From: CAWCAW01 sp963714125
Lineage (GTDB): Bacteria; Actinomycetota; Acidimicrobiia; Acidimicrobiales; UBA8190
Direction of reading: 5' to 3'
Length of the DNA stretch: 64,000 nucleotides
NCBI GenBank assembly: GCA_963714125.1
Contig: OY970234.1
Span: forward strand, 3,162,001-3,226,000
The position numbers and the translations under genes were made by a program. Positions 43,975-52,008 of this stretch are shown here, piece after piece (the stretch's first letter is position 1; every line of letters starts with the position of its first letter). Below the pieces are notes generated by a model, which was given only the letters and a program-made list of their open reading frames with translations, did not search any database and was not told the origin of the DNA.

Positions 43975-44649
43975 TCACCGGGTTGGGCTCCGAAGTGCGC
44001 CGTCGATCAGTCCATGGAACTGGTCGGCACTAAGGGGGACTGCCTTGGACTCTCCTCCGGCGGCAAGCAGGACGTGTTCGTTGACGAGCACGGAATAGAG
44101 GTGGGCTATGGCATAGGCACTGCCTTTGCGAATCTCACCGATTTTCTGCCCGCGTTCGACGATGCGAGCCAAGACATTCATGGCCTCTGTGAAATAGGTG
44201 TCTCCGTCACCGGAAAACTCAGCAAAGGCGGAACCAACAATGGCGGGCCCACCGGTCATATGGCGGATGAGCTTCCGAAAATGCGGGCGTGCTTCGAAGA
44301 AGGTCACCGTGACGTCGACGATGTCGTGAAGTTTGTCGAGCGGCGAACGATCGCTCTCGGCCACGGTCTGAAGCAGACCCACAAGCTCGGCGCCTCGCCG
44401 AATAAGCGTCTCCGAAACCAAGTGCTGCTTGTTGTCAAAAAACAGATAGATCGCGGCGGGAGAGAACCCTGAGAGGACGGCAATCTGGCGCATAGACCCG
44501 GAGCTGAACCCCTGCTCGCCAAATACGCGTTCCGCGGCGTCGAGAATTTCCGATCGATTCTCAGCCCTTCGGGCGGCCCGTCGCTGTGCTTTGAAATCGG
44601 GCTGCGACTCGGGCAAGGGCTCTCCCTTGATCGCTGAACGCATGTTCAC
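43975..44649 (-). CDS. TetR-family regulator, divergent from SnoaL-like/P450 operon
   Basis: 224 residues. The N-terminal HTH is classical: 'RSEILDAAERVFGEQGFSSG', 'MRQIAVLSGFSPAAIYLFFDNKQHLVSETL'. The C-terminal ligand domain is helical and carries 'FFEARPHFRKLIRHMTGGPA'. A second start codon (MRSAIKG) is 2 codons in. TetR proteins repress until a small ligand binds. The divergent neighbours are a SnoaL-like protein and a P450, with 39 bp between starts, so the TetR protein probably controls them and itself. Its relative of the ligand is not predictable. Confidence 0.88.
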   Translation of the reverse strand: MNMRSAIKGEPLPESQPDFKAQRRAARRAENRSEILDAAERVFGEQGFSSGSMRQIAVLSGFSPAAIYLFFDNKQHLVSETLIRRGAELVGLLQTVAESDRSPLDKLHDIVDVTVTFFEARPHFRKLIRHMTGGPAIVGSAFAEFSGDGDTYFTEAMNVLARIVERGQKIGEIRKGSAYAIAHLYSVLVNEHVLLAAGGESKAVPLSADQFHGLIDGALRSPTR

Positions 44650-44688
44650 TAAACTAGCCCACCAGTCACCTCAAAGGAATCGCTCGCT
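44650..44688. promoter_or_regulatory. Divergent operator/promoter region TetR versus SnoaL-P450
   Basis: Only 39 bp separates the two starts. TGTTCACTAAACTAG is AT-rich compared with its flanks and is the likely binding region, but no long palindrome is clear. Inferred from arrangement. Confidence 0.35.
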
Positions 44689-45108
44689 ATGGTCGACAGT
44701 AAGGCGGCTGACGCTGTCCGTTCCGCGGTGGCGGCGCTCAACGACGGCGACGTGGACGGCTACCTCGGACACTTCGACCCTCTGGCCCGGCGGTGGGTGG
44801 CAGGTTTGCCGCAACCCTTCACGCTGTCAGAAGTCAGCGACAATCTTCGCCAGCTGCAGGCAGCATTTGAGGGTCTCCGCCTCCACGAGGATCTGCTCTT
44901 TGATCACGATCGCTTTGTCTGTGCCCGGTGGCGGATGCGAGGGATTCACGTCAACGATTACATGGGGTTTGCCCCCACCAACCGCTCGATCGACGTCGAG
45001 ACCTGTGAAATCTACGAGCTAGGCGACGACCTCGTCGTCTCGACTTGGACTTACGGGGATATAGGGCAACTCTTCCGACAGATCACCGCGGAGATCGGAC
45101 TCACATGA
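44689..45108 (+). CDS. SnoaL-like/NTF2-fold protein
   Basis: 139 residues, ATG 44689. Pattern of the SnoaL-like fold: 'VRSAVAALNDGDVDGYLGHF' helix, 'FTLSEVSDNLRQLQAAF', 'FVCARWRMRGIHVNDYMGF' and 'NRSIDVETCEIYELGDDLVVSTWTYGD'. Members hydrolyse, isomerise or cyclise polyketide-like or steroid-like substrates, or act as small-ligand carriers. Its stop overlaps the P450 start by 4 bp (ATGA), so the two enzymes likely act together. Confidence 0.85.
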   Translation: MVDSKAADAVRSAVAALNDGDVDGYLGHFDPLARRWVAGLPQPFTLSEVSDNLRQLQAAFEGLRLHEDLLFDHDRFVCARWRMRGIHVNDYMGFAPTNRSIDVETCEIYELGDDLVVSTWTYGDIGQLFRQITAEIGLT

Positions 45109-46325
45109 CAAAGGGGATCCCCGCGACGCTGCTCTTGGATCCGAAAGTGATCGACGATCCCTATCCGTTCTACCGCCAGCTCCAATCCCAGGCGCCAGTG
45201 TGGGATATTTCCGGTACTGGGTTGTTCGCCATCAGCACGTTCGAGTTCGTGGCGGAGGCGACCAACCGCGTCGAAGACTTCTCGTCAAACATCGACTGCC
45301 TGCTCTACCGGGACAACGGCGGGGTTCCCCAACGACTCTCCTACGGCGATGCTGGCGTCCAGGCCCTTGCTACCGCAGACCCACCCATGCACGCGCTCCA
45401 CCGGAGCACGGTCTTTCCCGAGTTGGTTGCCAAGCGCATGTCCGAGCTCGAGCCCGACATCATCGAACTCGCCAACGGCTGCGTCACGCGGGCGCTGGGC
45501 AAAGGAAGCGTCGAGTTCATGACCGAGATCGGCAATGTCGTCCCGATCTCGATGATCAGCCGCCTCATAGGCTTCCGCGACGCCGATTTGAACCAGCTCT
45601 GGGGCGCGGCATCTGATTCGACCGCCATGTTGGGGTCGACAGTCTCTTTGGACGAGTTGATTGAGCTCGTATCTCGCACCGCCGAGATCCAAACTTGGAT
45701 TGCTGATCAGCTCTCAGTGTCTGTGAAAGAGCCGGGCGACGATCTTCTCGGCGCCGTCGCCCGCGGTGTGGCCGGCAGCGTTTTCACTGACTTCGAAGCC
45801 AACGTCATCCTGCACACGTTGCTCAGCGCCGGGGGCGAGTCCACGACCAGTCTCCTTGGCAGCGCCGTCTGCCTCCTGGCCGAAAACCAGGAGCTCCAGC
45901 AGCACCTCCGCCAGAACCCCGAACAGATCCCGGCCTTTGTTGAGGAGGCGCTGCGGTTGGAATCGCCCTTCCGCTACCTCATGCGCTCCGTGCCCGAAGA
46001 TACGACGCTCGGTGGCGTGGACATCCCTGCCGGCGCCACAGTCCTCTTGCTGTGGGGTGCTGCCAACCGCGATGCGATTCAGTTCGATCGACCTGACGAA
46101 GTCGACCTCGAACGCAAGGTGCCCCGCCGCCACGTAGCGTTTGGACGTGGCATCCATCACTGCGTCGGGGCACCTCTTGCCCGCATCGAGGCGCTAAATG
46201 TCTTGCGTGTGTTGCTCGAACGCACGAACAACATCTCCCTCGATCCCGACTATTCGCCACGTTGGGTCAACAGCCTCTTGGTTCGGCGGCTGGACTTGCT
46301 TCGTGTGCAATTGCGTCGCCGCTAG
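45105..46325 (+). CDS. Cytochrome P450
   Basis: 406 residues, ATG 45105. Bacterial soluble P450 with substrate-entry half 'DPYPFYRQLQSQAPVW', I-helix 'LLSAGGESTTSLLGSAVCLL' (oxygen-binding AGGEST), ExxR in 'FVEEALRLESPFRYLMR', and the heme-binding loop 'FGRGIHHCVGAPLARIEAL' with the ligand Cys (about residue 352). It hydroxylates a small organic molecule using ferredoxin. No ferredoxin or reductase gene is next to it. Substrate unknown; regulated by the divergent TetR gene by inference. Confidence 0.96.
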   Translation: MTKGIPATLLLDPKVIDDPYPFYRQLQSQAPVWDISGTGLFAISTFEFVAEATNRVEDFSSNIDCLLYRDNGGVPQRLSYGDAGVQALATADPPMHALHRSTVFPELVAKRMSELEPDIIELANGCVTRALGKGSVEFMTEIGNVVPISMISRLIGFRDADLNQLWGAASDSTAMLGSTVSLDELIELVSRTAEIQTWIADQLSVSVKEPGDDLLGAVARGVAGSVFTDFEANVILHTLLSAGGESTTSLLGSAVCLLAENQELQQHLRQNPEQIPAFVEEALRLESPFRYLMRSVPEDTTLGGVDIPAGATVLLLWGAANRDAIQFDRPDEVDLERKVPRRHVAFGRGIHHCVGAPLARIEALNVLRVLLERTNNISLDPDYSPRWVNSLLVRRLDLLRVQLRRR

Positions 46326-46582
46326 GGGTCGATCTCCTTGCGTCGGTAGAGTCCTTATTGGTGTCCACACCCTGAACGAGTTAATCGGAGCTTGCCACAG
46401 CGACGGCAGGTTCTAGGACAGGGACACTCCGGTGAGATTGATACCCACAACGGACCTCAAGCAATACTCAGGTGATCGGCCTGAGATGGCGGAGTTATCA
46501 CCTTTGCAAATAGACCTCTGAATGCGATAATGCCGGTCTCGATTGGGACTCGGTATGGGCCGAAGATGGGGGAGCCAACAGC
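46326..46582. other. Spacer between P450 and membrane-protein genes
   Basis: 257 bp without a gene. CAGGGACACTCCGGTGAG at about 46419-46435 recalls the dispersed repeat, but only weakly, and I do not list it as a copy. Confidence 0.4.
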
Positions 46583-47944
46583 ATGCCGACTTCCACCGCT
46601 CATTATCAGAGTCTGCAAACGAAGGCTTGGAAATGGTCAGTCAACCGTTTGCAGCGTCGGGTGCCAGCGGTGTGGGCTTCGGTTGCTTTTGTTTTAGCGG
46701 GCCTGCTCTACTTCTTCCGATGGGGTTCCGTCATCCAACACATCCCATCATCGTGGGTAATGCCATATGACCTTACGTACACCTATTTAACCGCCTACCA
46801 ACTGGCTCATGGGCATTTCAACGCTATCTACAACACCCATGTGAGTTTTAGCGAGTTTCCCGGGATCGCAGTCGCCATGGCGCCCCTCGGAGCCTTGCGC
46901 TTTCATACCACTGTTTTTGAGGTGATGGGGACCCATAGCCACGTCATCTATGACTTCCACTCCTTCTTGCCTTTTCTGTCCCCAGCCTGGCGCATTGTTG
47001 GGGGCAAGCTCCTTGTCGCCGATCCCCAATGGGCTCTTGCTGTTGGCTGCTATTCGTTGTTGTTGTCGTGCGTGGCGTTTTTTGCCTGCGATGCTCTCGC
47101 CCAACGACTCGAGGTCTCTCGACCGCGCCGCTTCGTCCTCAGTGCTGTCGAGGCGGTATTGCTGTGGAACGTGATCGTGTTGTGGGGGCATCCCGAGTAT
47201 GCAGTGGCTATAGCACTGGCTGTGTACGCACTCATTTTTGTTCTCGACCGCCGATTCGTCGGAGCCGGTTGGCTCTTTGGTGCGGCCGTGGCGTTCCAGC
47301 CCCTGGTCCTATTCATGCTTCCCGTATTCCTCGCCGTGGCCGGGCGCCGGAGAAGACTCGGCTTAGCGATCCGATCAATAGTCCCAGCCGCGGTGCTGGT
47401 GGCGGTGCCACTCATCGCCAACTTCTCGGTCACCTTCGACCTATTGGCTAAAGCGCCGAACTACCCCAATCGAGACCACGCCACCCCATGGACCGCCTTG
47501 TCGCCGAGCCTCGGAGGCCACGGCGTTACCCTCGCAGTAGCTGGCGGCCCCGGTCGAGTGTTTGGCTTCTTTCTCGCTGTCCTCATCGCTATATGGGTGG
47601 CTCGGCGATGGAGCGATCGGCCCGAACTCGTGGTCTTCGCCTGCGTCGTGGCCTTGGCGTTGCGCTCTTACACGGAGTCAGTGCTCGATGACTACTACTC
47701 CTGGGCGGCATTGGCCGTTGGAGTCGTGGTGGCGGCGAGATGCACTCGTTGGCGATTCGGGATCGCCTCTGCCCTGGCCATTGCCACCACTGTATTCTCT
47801 GAGTGGAGACTGGCTTGGCTCCCGTGGTGGACGGTTCAAGTCGTAGGCCTCACCGCTTTGCTGGTGGTGGTAGCGACGCCGCAGGCTCTTTCCCTCACCT
47901 CAACCGGCGGCGAAGCGCAGTCGAGTCCGCAAAACAGCAACTAG
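46583..47944 (+). CDS. Polytopic membrane protein, GT87/DUF2029-like mannosyltransferase candidate
   Basis: 453 residues with roughly ten membrane segments. The first external loop 'DLTYTYLTAYQLAHGHFNA' and 'AFQPLVLFMLPVFLAVAGRRRR', 'PYPNRDHATPW' pattern ('KAPNYPNRDHATPWTAL') suit lipid-linked sugar glycosyltransferases of the C fold (GT87, polyprenol-phosphate-mannose users), although catalytic Asp is not certain. The protein has an upstream Trp/Arg-rich start region and ends in a polar tail. It is the only strongly membrane-embedded protein in the accessory region besides the permease at 50772. Confidence 0.7.
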   Translation: MPTSTAHYQSLQTKAWKWSVNRLQRRVPAVWASVAFVLAGLLYFFRWGSVIQHIPSSWVMPYDLTYTYLTAYQLAHGHFNAIYNTHVSFSEFPGIAVAMAPLGALRFHTTVFEVMGTHSHVIYDFHSFLPFLSPAWRIVGGKLLVADPQWALAVGCYSLLLSCVAFFACDALAQRLEVSRPRRFVLSAVEAVLLWNVIVLWGHPEYAVAIALAVYALIFVLDRRFVGAGWLFGAAVAFQPLVLFMLPVFLAVAGRRRRLGLAIRSIVPAAVLVAVPLIANFSVTFDLLAKAPNYPNRDHATPWTALSPSLGGHGVTLAVAGGPGRVFGFFLAVLIAIWVARRWSDRPELVVFACVVALALRSYTESVLDDYYSWAALAVGVVVAARCTRWRFGIASALAIATTVFSEWRLAWLPWWTVQVVGLTALLVVVATPQALSLTSTGGEAQSSPQNSN

Positions 47945-48371
47945 CCGTCATAAATCTCGTGCAGCAACGAGGAATGCCCCCAGCACGTTCCGCTCGGGAG
48001 GCGCGGCACGAGGACAGTCCAGATCGGGACCAGCAGGGACGAAGCGCAAATGCGCCTTCGGCTGGCGAATGACGCCCAGAGACCGCTGACCATCCGCACC
48101 TCGCATCAGGTCCTGGGCGCCCGGACGAATGCTCGCAGGGCAGTGACTCGGGGAGCGCGGAAACACCCGATTTCAGGGCCGTCTGTCCCTTCCCGCCCAT
48201 GGGTTTGCAACGATCCACGTCGCCATAAGACGCCCCTTCAGATCATCGAGTGCCTCGTGAGGTATCGCTACAGAGAACGGACGGATTGCGTTGATAGAGA
48301 TCGCCCGTGCCCGGCGGTCCCTTCAGACCTAATCACATTCCCTGACCGTCGGCGTGGGCTCCGCCCGATGG
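47945..48371. other. Long spacer with repeat copy I and no clear gene
   Basis: 427 bp. A leftward frame at 47948-48166 (72 codons) is loosely coding in style ('QRSLGVIRQPKAHLRFVPAG') but lacks any family signal; it could be a remnant. Dispersed repeat copy I is at 48329-48366. Confidence 0.45.
48329..48366 (+). repeat. Dispersed repeat copy I (outlying)
   Basis: CTAATCACATTCCCTGAC and GTCGGCGTGGGCTCCGCC. The left half keeps ACATTCCC, the right half GGCGTGGGC. It is 6 kb from the nearest other copy, in the same orientation. Confidence 0.6.
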
Positions 48372-48722
48372 TTATGCGATCGCCTGGCGCAGCCTGATGG
48401 TGACAAGTTTCCTGACGAGTGGCTTTGGCAATGGCGCATCAACCGGAAACTGAAGCGCCCCTGCCGAAGTCTTGTACTTGGTGAGCTCATCTCGGAGTTC
48501 GGGAAAGACCGAGCCGCTGTGCGGTAGATAGCTAAGGTGATTTTTGAACGCCGCGAATCCAGCAACAACCTTGCCTTGTACCCGAAAAGCGGGATGGCCA
48601 TACGAAATGCATTGTGACGCTTCGGGAATCACGGTGAGAATCGTTTGGCGGAGGGCAGTCAGCGTGCTCCGCTTTGGCTCGTCCAGTGAGGCGAGGTAAT
48701 CGTCAACCTCTCTTTTGGACAT
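48372..48722 (-). CDS. DUF1801/YdhG-like (frataxin-like fold) protein
   Basis: 116 residues, ATG 48722 ('MSKREVDDYLASLDEPKRSTLTALRQTILTVIPEA'). 'ISYGHPAFRVQGKVVAGFAAFKNHLSYLPHSGSVF' and 'YKTSAGALQFPVDAPLPKPLVRKLVTIR' are typical of the DUF1801 family, whose fold resembles frataxin and which may bind iron or nucleic acid. No neighbour points to a pathway. Full length. Confidence 0.9.
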   Translation of the reverse strand: MSKREVDDYLASLDEPKRSTLTALRQTILTVIPEASQCISYGHPAFRVQGKVVAGFAAFKNHLSYLPHSGSVFPELRDELTKYKTSAGALQFPVDAPLPKPLVRKLVTIRLRQAIA

Positions 48723-49113
48723 AGAGACTCCTTCCGAGAGCTCATGCCGTCCTTCCTCGCGAACCTATCTACCAGGCGCCTGGCGGAACACCTCGACTCC
48801 AACCACCTCGCAACTCGGCGCCGAGATGCACGGTGTTCCACGAGTTGTGGTTCGACCTCGTCGCCAAGGTAGTTGCCGCTCCGTCGGAACGCTACGCGAC
48901 GCCTCGGCCAGATGGGAACATGTCACGTCCGGTAGCAACACGATGCTGGTGGCATCGACTTCTCTTCTGCGCCCACCCGAACGTACGACTGGACGGGCAT
49001 CGCCTGCGGAACTCGGGGGCGCTCGAATCCCGGCTCGCTTTCCTCGGTTGACAAGCTTCGCTGGCTGGTACATACTCAACTATCAAGTTAATTAACTCAA
49101 CAGTTGAATACCC
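48723..49113. other. Spacer upstream of ArsR/AHSA1 operon
   Basis: 391 bp. A leftward frame at 48765-49079 has no recognisable protein character. The right end carries the palindromic operator 49077-49106 and the ArsR promoter. Confidence 0.5.
49077..49106 (+). promoter_or_regulatory. Palindromic operator of the ArsR-AHSA1 operon
   Basis: An exact inner palindrome AGTTAATTAACT is flanked by CAACT on the left and AGTTG on the right, which pair with each other. The site is 7 bp upstream of the ArsR start codon, where ArsR-type repressors bind. It is strikingly AT-rich for this genome. Confidence 0.8.
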
Positions 49114-49449
49114 ATGGCCAACGATCCGCTGAGTCTCACTTTCGGCGCGTTGGCGGACCCGACCCGAAGGGAAATCCTGGTCCGTCTGGCGGAGGGCGAA
49201 GCGACGGTCAATGAACTCGCCGAGCCCTTCGACATCAGCCTGCAGGCGGTATCCAAACATCTCAAGGTGCTCCAAGCGGCGGGTCTGATCTCGCGGGGAC
49301 GGGATGCGCAGTACCGACCGTGCCGTTTCGAAGCCGCACCGCTGGAAGCCGCCACTGACTGGATTGTCCGGAATCGAAAGACATGGACCGAACGATTCGA
49401 CCGGCTCGAGCAACACCTCAAGCGCATCAACAAAGGAGACACGCGATGA
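49114..49449 (+). CDS. ArsR-family winged-helix regulator of an AHSA1-type operon
   Basis: 111 residues, ATG 49114. 'LSLTFGALADPTRREILVRLAEGEATVNELAEPFDISLQAVSKHLKVLQ' is the classical ArsR pattern (quoted as pieces), with the recognition helix 'SLQAVSKHLKVLQAAGLI' and wing 'RGRDAQYRPCRFE'. The metal Cys of ArsR sensors are absent. ArsR regulators paired with an AHSA1 gene are common and often called the 'SRPBCC-ArsR' module. It overlaps the next start by 4 bp. Confidence 0.92.
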   Translation: MANDPLSLTFGALADPTRREILVRLAEGEATVNELAEPFDISLQAVSKHLKVLQAAGLISRGRDAQYRPCRFEAAPLEAATDWIVRNRKTWTERFDRLEQHLKRINKGDTR

Positions 49450-49895
49450 ACGACGCAACGACTGAATTTGGTGAACTAACCATCACTCGGATTTTCAATG
49501 CCCGGCCAGAGGTCGTCTTCGAGTGCATGACCACCCCCTCCCACCTCACACATTTCTGGGGCCCTGTGGGCGTGAGCACGCCGCTCGACGGGATCACGGT
49601 CGAGCCTCGTAGCGGCGGCCGCTTCGAGACATTGATGATCAACGACGAGAATGGAGAGCAGTATCCGATGCGTGGAGTATTCGTGGTATTCGATCCGCCT
49701 CGCGCCCTCTCGTTCACAGAAGCCGATGTCGAGGGCGGTATGACGACTGCGATCGTCTTTAACGACCTCGGTGATGGCCGTACGGAAACAGTCACCCATC
49801 AGACCAACGTCCCGGCCATGCTCATGGGCCCAGAGGCTCAGGCCGGCCTGGAGAGCAGCTTCGTCAAGATGGATACCTACCTCGCTACCCTGTAG
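49446..49895 (+). CDS. SRPBCC/AHSA1-domain protein
   Basis: 149 residues, ATG 49446. START/Bet v1-like fold: 'ITRIFNARPEVVFECMTTPSHLTHFWGP', 'GGRFETLMINDENGEQYPMRGVF', 'RALSFTEADVEGGMTTAIVFND' and 'QAGLESSFVKMDTYLATL' fit the AHSA1 family. Proteins of this kind bind hydrophobic ligands or act in stress response. Controlled by the ArsR partner. The stop codon lies inside a perfect hairpin. Confidence 0.9.
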   Translation: MNDATTEFGELTITRIFNARPEVVFECMTTPSHLTHFWGPVGVSTPLDGITVEPRSGGRFETLMINDENGEQYPMRGVFVVFDPPRALSFTEADVEGGMTTAIVFNDLGDGRTETVTHQTNVPAMLMGPEAQAGLESSFVKMDTYLATL

Positions 49896-49908
49896 CGAGG
49901 TAGGTATC
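49872..49908 (+). terminator. Perfect 16-bp inverted repeat spanning the AHSA1 stop
   Basis: GATACCTACCTCGCTA, loop CCCTG, then its exact reverse complement TAGCGAGGTAGGTATC. The stop TAG is the first triplet of the right arm. No T-run follows, so Rho-independent termination is not assured. It may protect transcript ends or be a bidirectional stop toward the leftward pseudogene. Confidence 0.65.
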
Positions 49909-49946
49909 ACTGACGGTCGCGAGCCAGCCGCCCGGCCCGATGACGG

Positions 49947-50240
49947 CTAGACCTTGCCTGCCGCATCGATCTCGTTGTAGATCGCAACAGCGGGAGGGCC
50001 CGTGACACGAGCGGACTCCATGATCTTCGCAACCTTCACATTGCCTTCAAAGAAGCTCTGGAACTGCTCCGCCGTGGCCCATTCGTCAATGACGACAAGT
50101 TCGCCCTTGCCAGCTACAAAGGTGTGATGGATGAGCCCACCGACTTTGGTATCCTCGGTAATTTCTTCCAGGCGTTGCTTCGAAAATAGACGGTGTTCGC
50201 GATTGCGAAACCCTGCGCCGCCAATGCTGAGGTGCGTCGA
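49947..50240 (-). pseudogene. Antibiotic-biosynthesis-monooxygenase-like domain without a start, in frame after the YCII stop
   Basis: The 97 sense codons between the YCII stop (TGA at 50241-50243) and the next stop at 49947 are in the same frame. They contain 'QRLEEITEDTKVGGLIHHTF', 'GKGELVVIDEWATAEQFQS', 'GNVKVAKIMESARV' and 'PPAVAIYNEIDAAGKV', a good match to small ABM/dimeric ferredoxin-like proteins. No ATG, GTG or TTG precedes this block and the normal first strand is missing, so it is a 5'-decayed gene, or a domain read through from the YCII gene. It lies below the usual ORF size and is easily missed. Confidence 0.7.
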
Positions 50241-50579
50241 TCAGACGGAGGGGTCAGGCATGATCTCCCGTACCTCTTGCGCACAGCGGCACGCCGAGGC
50301 GAACTTGGCAGCCCACACGTGCGCCTGCTCGCGTGAAGCCACATCGACAATTGCGAACCCCCCGACAACCGATTTGATCTCTGGGTACGGTCCGTCGGCG
50401 ACGGTCCCATCCATCGCCACGACGCTCGCCCTCTGACTCTCCACTCCCCCGCCGAATACCCACACGCCCGCGTCCTGCGCTTCCTTGACGACAGCGTGCG
50501 CAGCGTCGGCGACGTCGGGCAAGTCCTCGTCCGGAAATGACATGGCGCCGTCATCAAACGAGATCAGATACCGCGTCAT
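50241..50579 (-). CDS. YCII-domain protein
   Basis: 112 residues, ATG 50579. 'MTRYLISFDDGAMSFPDEDL', 'AGVWVFGGGVESQRASVVAMDG', 'VADGPYPEIKSVVGGFAIVDV', 'EQAHVWAAKFASACRCAQEVREI' match the YCII-related (DGPF/ DUF1330-like) ferredoxin-like fold. Typical genes of this family accompany sigma-factor or oxidation genes. The active His-Asp of true YCII is not clear. The TGA stop is followed in frame by an ABM-like sequence (see the pseudogene). Confidence 0.86.
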   Translation of the reverse strand: MTRYLISFDDGAMSFPDEDLPDVADAAHAVVKEAQDAGVWVFGGGVESQRASVVAMDGTVADGPYPEIKSVVGGFAIVDVASREQAHVWAAKFASACRCAQEVREIMPDPSV

Positions 50580-50771
50580 TCCCTGACTTCTCTTGCCGAC
50601 CAAAGCTCCAGTCGGCACCCACCCCCGCGCACCACATGCGGTGTCGTCACGCCCGGCACGATAGCCGCCGCAACAGAACACATCGATCCAGGACCCGACG
50701 GTCCGGACGTCGGCATTAGCCCGTGCCACCAAATTGCCGAAACGCTGGCCGGGGAGTCCGGCCGTCGTCAC

Positions 50772-51884
50772 TCAAGCGTCCCTGGTCGCCATTCTCCATG
50801 CGCCCAAAACGGTCCAAACCACGAGCCAGGCCACGATCACGACGACCGCCATGGCAGTCGACTCCGGCACCAAGTACGACGAGTCTCGAAGCCCACCGGG
50901 TCCATTGACAATCCCGTAGTTGATGCCAATCCCCGCCGGTTCGACATGCACCACAGCCAGTTCGATAACGAGGGCTCGTTGTAGGTTTATCAGGTAGGGA
51001 ATCTGAATCTTGGTCGACAATAGGAGCGGTCGGAAGATGATCTCGTACACGATCATCAGGACTATCGGAACCATTCGCTGTCCCATCAGAGAAGCGAACC
51101 CGAGACCGAAGGTGTAGGCGATGATCACCTCGAGCTCAAGCCAAAGTCCCGCCCTGATCATCAAGTTGTATGGCGGTGAGTTGTAAGTCACGGCATAGGT
51201 CGGATAGTTCTGCGCTGCCTGTCGTTCGGCCAACGACCTCGAAAGCGGGGTGTTCGGCTCCGGTTCGTTCGCCGGGCATGGCCCGTTATAAGGAAAATCG
51301 CAGATGATCAGGTTGGGATGCTCAGCGGCCCACGCCTCGTATCCATGGATGGACAGGCCGAGGGGCACGGTTGTGCCCTGGAAATCGAAGCTGGACGGCG
51401 GGGAGAAGACGCACACGGCACAGATGATGGTGAACGCCATCGCCACCATGGGAACGATGATGGCCAAGCCCGCCGGGATGCGGGCCAGGTAGAGCGCCAC
51501 TCTCGAACGCCCCGTTACCACTTGCTGGGTAAACATCCCGTCGGCGAGATCAGAGCAACCGGCGGTGGCCCCCAAAGTCATGGACGCGATGAACCCGAAG
51601 ATGTAAAGCACCCCAGCGACAAGGGAGCTGAACACCGCGAACCCACCGGCTGGCCCATATGACTTCGGCGTCACGGCGTGGAGCACCAGCTTGATGACGA
51701 GGAAGATTGTCGGGAGCCCAATCGTCAATACCGTCAGCGTGATCATCAGGCCCCGGCGCTTGCGCAGCTCAATGAGCCTGGCCGCAATCATTGGACCCGT
51801 GGGGACCCATGACCCGCGCCGTTCAACCTTAAGGGGACGTAGCGGTTCGAGCGTTGAACCCGAGTTCGACGTGTGATCGGGCAC
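50772..51884 (-). CDS. Orphan ABC-2-type permease-like membrane protein
   Basis: 370 residues. After a cytoplasmic N-terminus with 'PTGPMIAARLIELRKRRGL', six or more membrane segments follow (about 47-66, 86-108, 150-170, 245-265, 275-295, 340-362), with a large outside loop (about 175-240) rich in Pro and containing Cys ('ICDFPYNGPCPAN'). This is the style of ABC-2 permeases that act as drug or polymer exporters. No ATPase gene is next to it, so a partner must be elsewhere or the protein is non-functional. The upstream gene and the YCII gene are on the same strand, 192 bp away. Confidence 0.78.
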   Translation of the reverse strand: MPDHTSNSGSTLEPLRPLKVERRGSWVPTGPMIAARLIELRKRRGLMITLTVLTIGLPTIFLVIKLVLHAVTPKSYGPAGGFAVFSSLVAGVLYIFGFIASMTLGATAGCSDLADGMFTQQVVTGRSRVALYLARIPAGLAIIVPMVAMAFTIICAVCVFSPPSSFDFQGTTVPLGLSIHGYEAWAAEHPNLIICDFPYNGPCPANEPEPNTPLSRSLAERQAAQNYPTYAVTYNSPPYNLMIRAGLWLELEVIIAYTFGLGFASLMGQRMVPIVLMIVYEIIFRPLLLSTKIQIPYLINLQRALVIELAVVHVEPAGIGINYGIVNGPGGLRDSSYLVPESTAMAVVVIVAWLVVWTVLGAWRMATRDA

Positions 51885-52008
51885 GCCACCACGATTTCAC
51901 AGTGGGGCTCGATCCTGCCTGATCCGGACAGCCGTCGCCCGGTGCGGCAAAAGGCGCCTCGTGCCCCCAAGGACCAAGAACGCCAAACAGCACGCCATGA
52001 TGGACACC

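Noticed and set aside
46419..46436. Further repeat-like sequence in the spacer after the P450 gene.
   Set aside because: Only GGGACA.TCC and TGAG are shared; below what could arise by chance in this composition.
47948..48166. Leftward 72-codon frame in the spacer before the DUF1801 gene.
   Set aside because: Some coding-like style, but no family, ribosome site or conserved motif. Mentioned only in the spacer entry.
33580..48366. The dispersed repeat as a classical integron attC array.
   Set aside because: No RYYYAAC or GTTRRRY ends and no integrase gene in the window. The array-like order is real, so it is reported as a new type of candidate, not as an integron.
48765..49079. Leftward 104-codon frame upstream of the ArsR gene.
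   Set aside because: Arg/Thr/Gly-rich with no protein-like pattern and it runs into the ArsR promoter.
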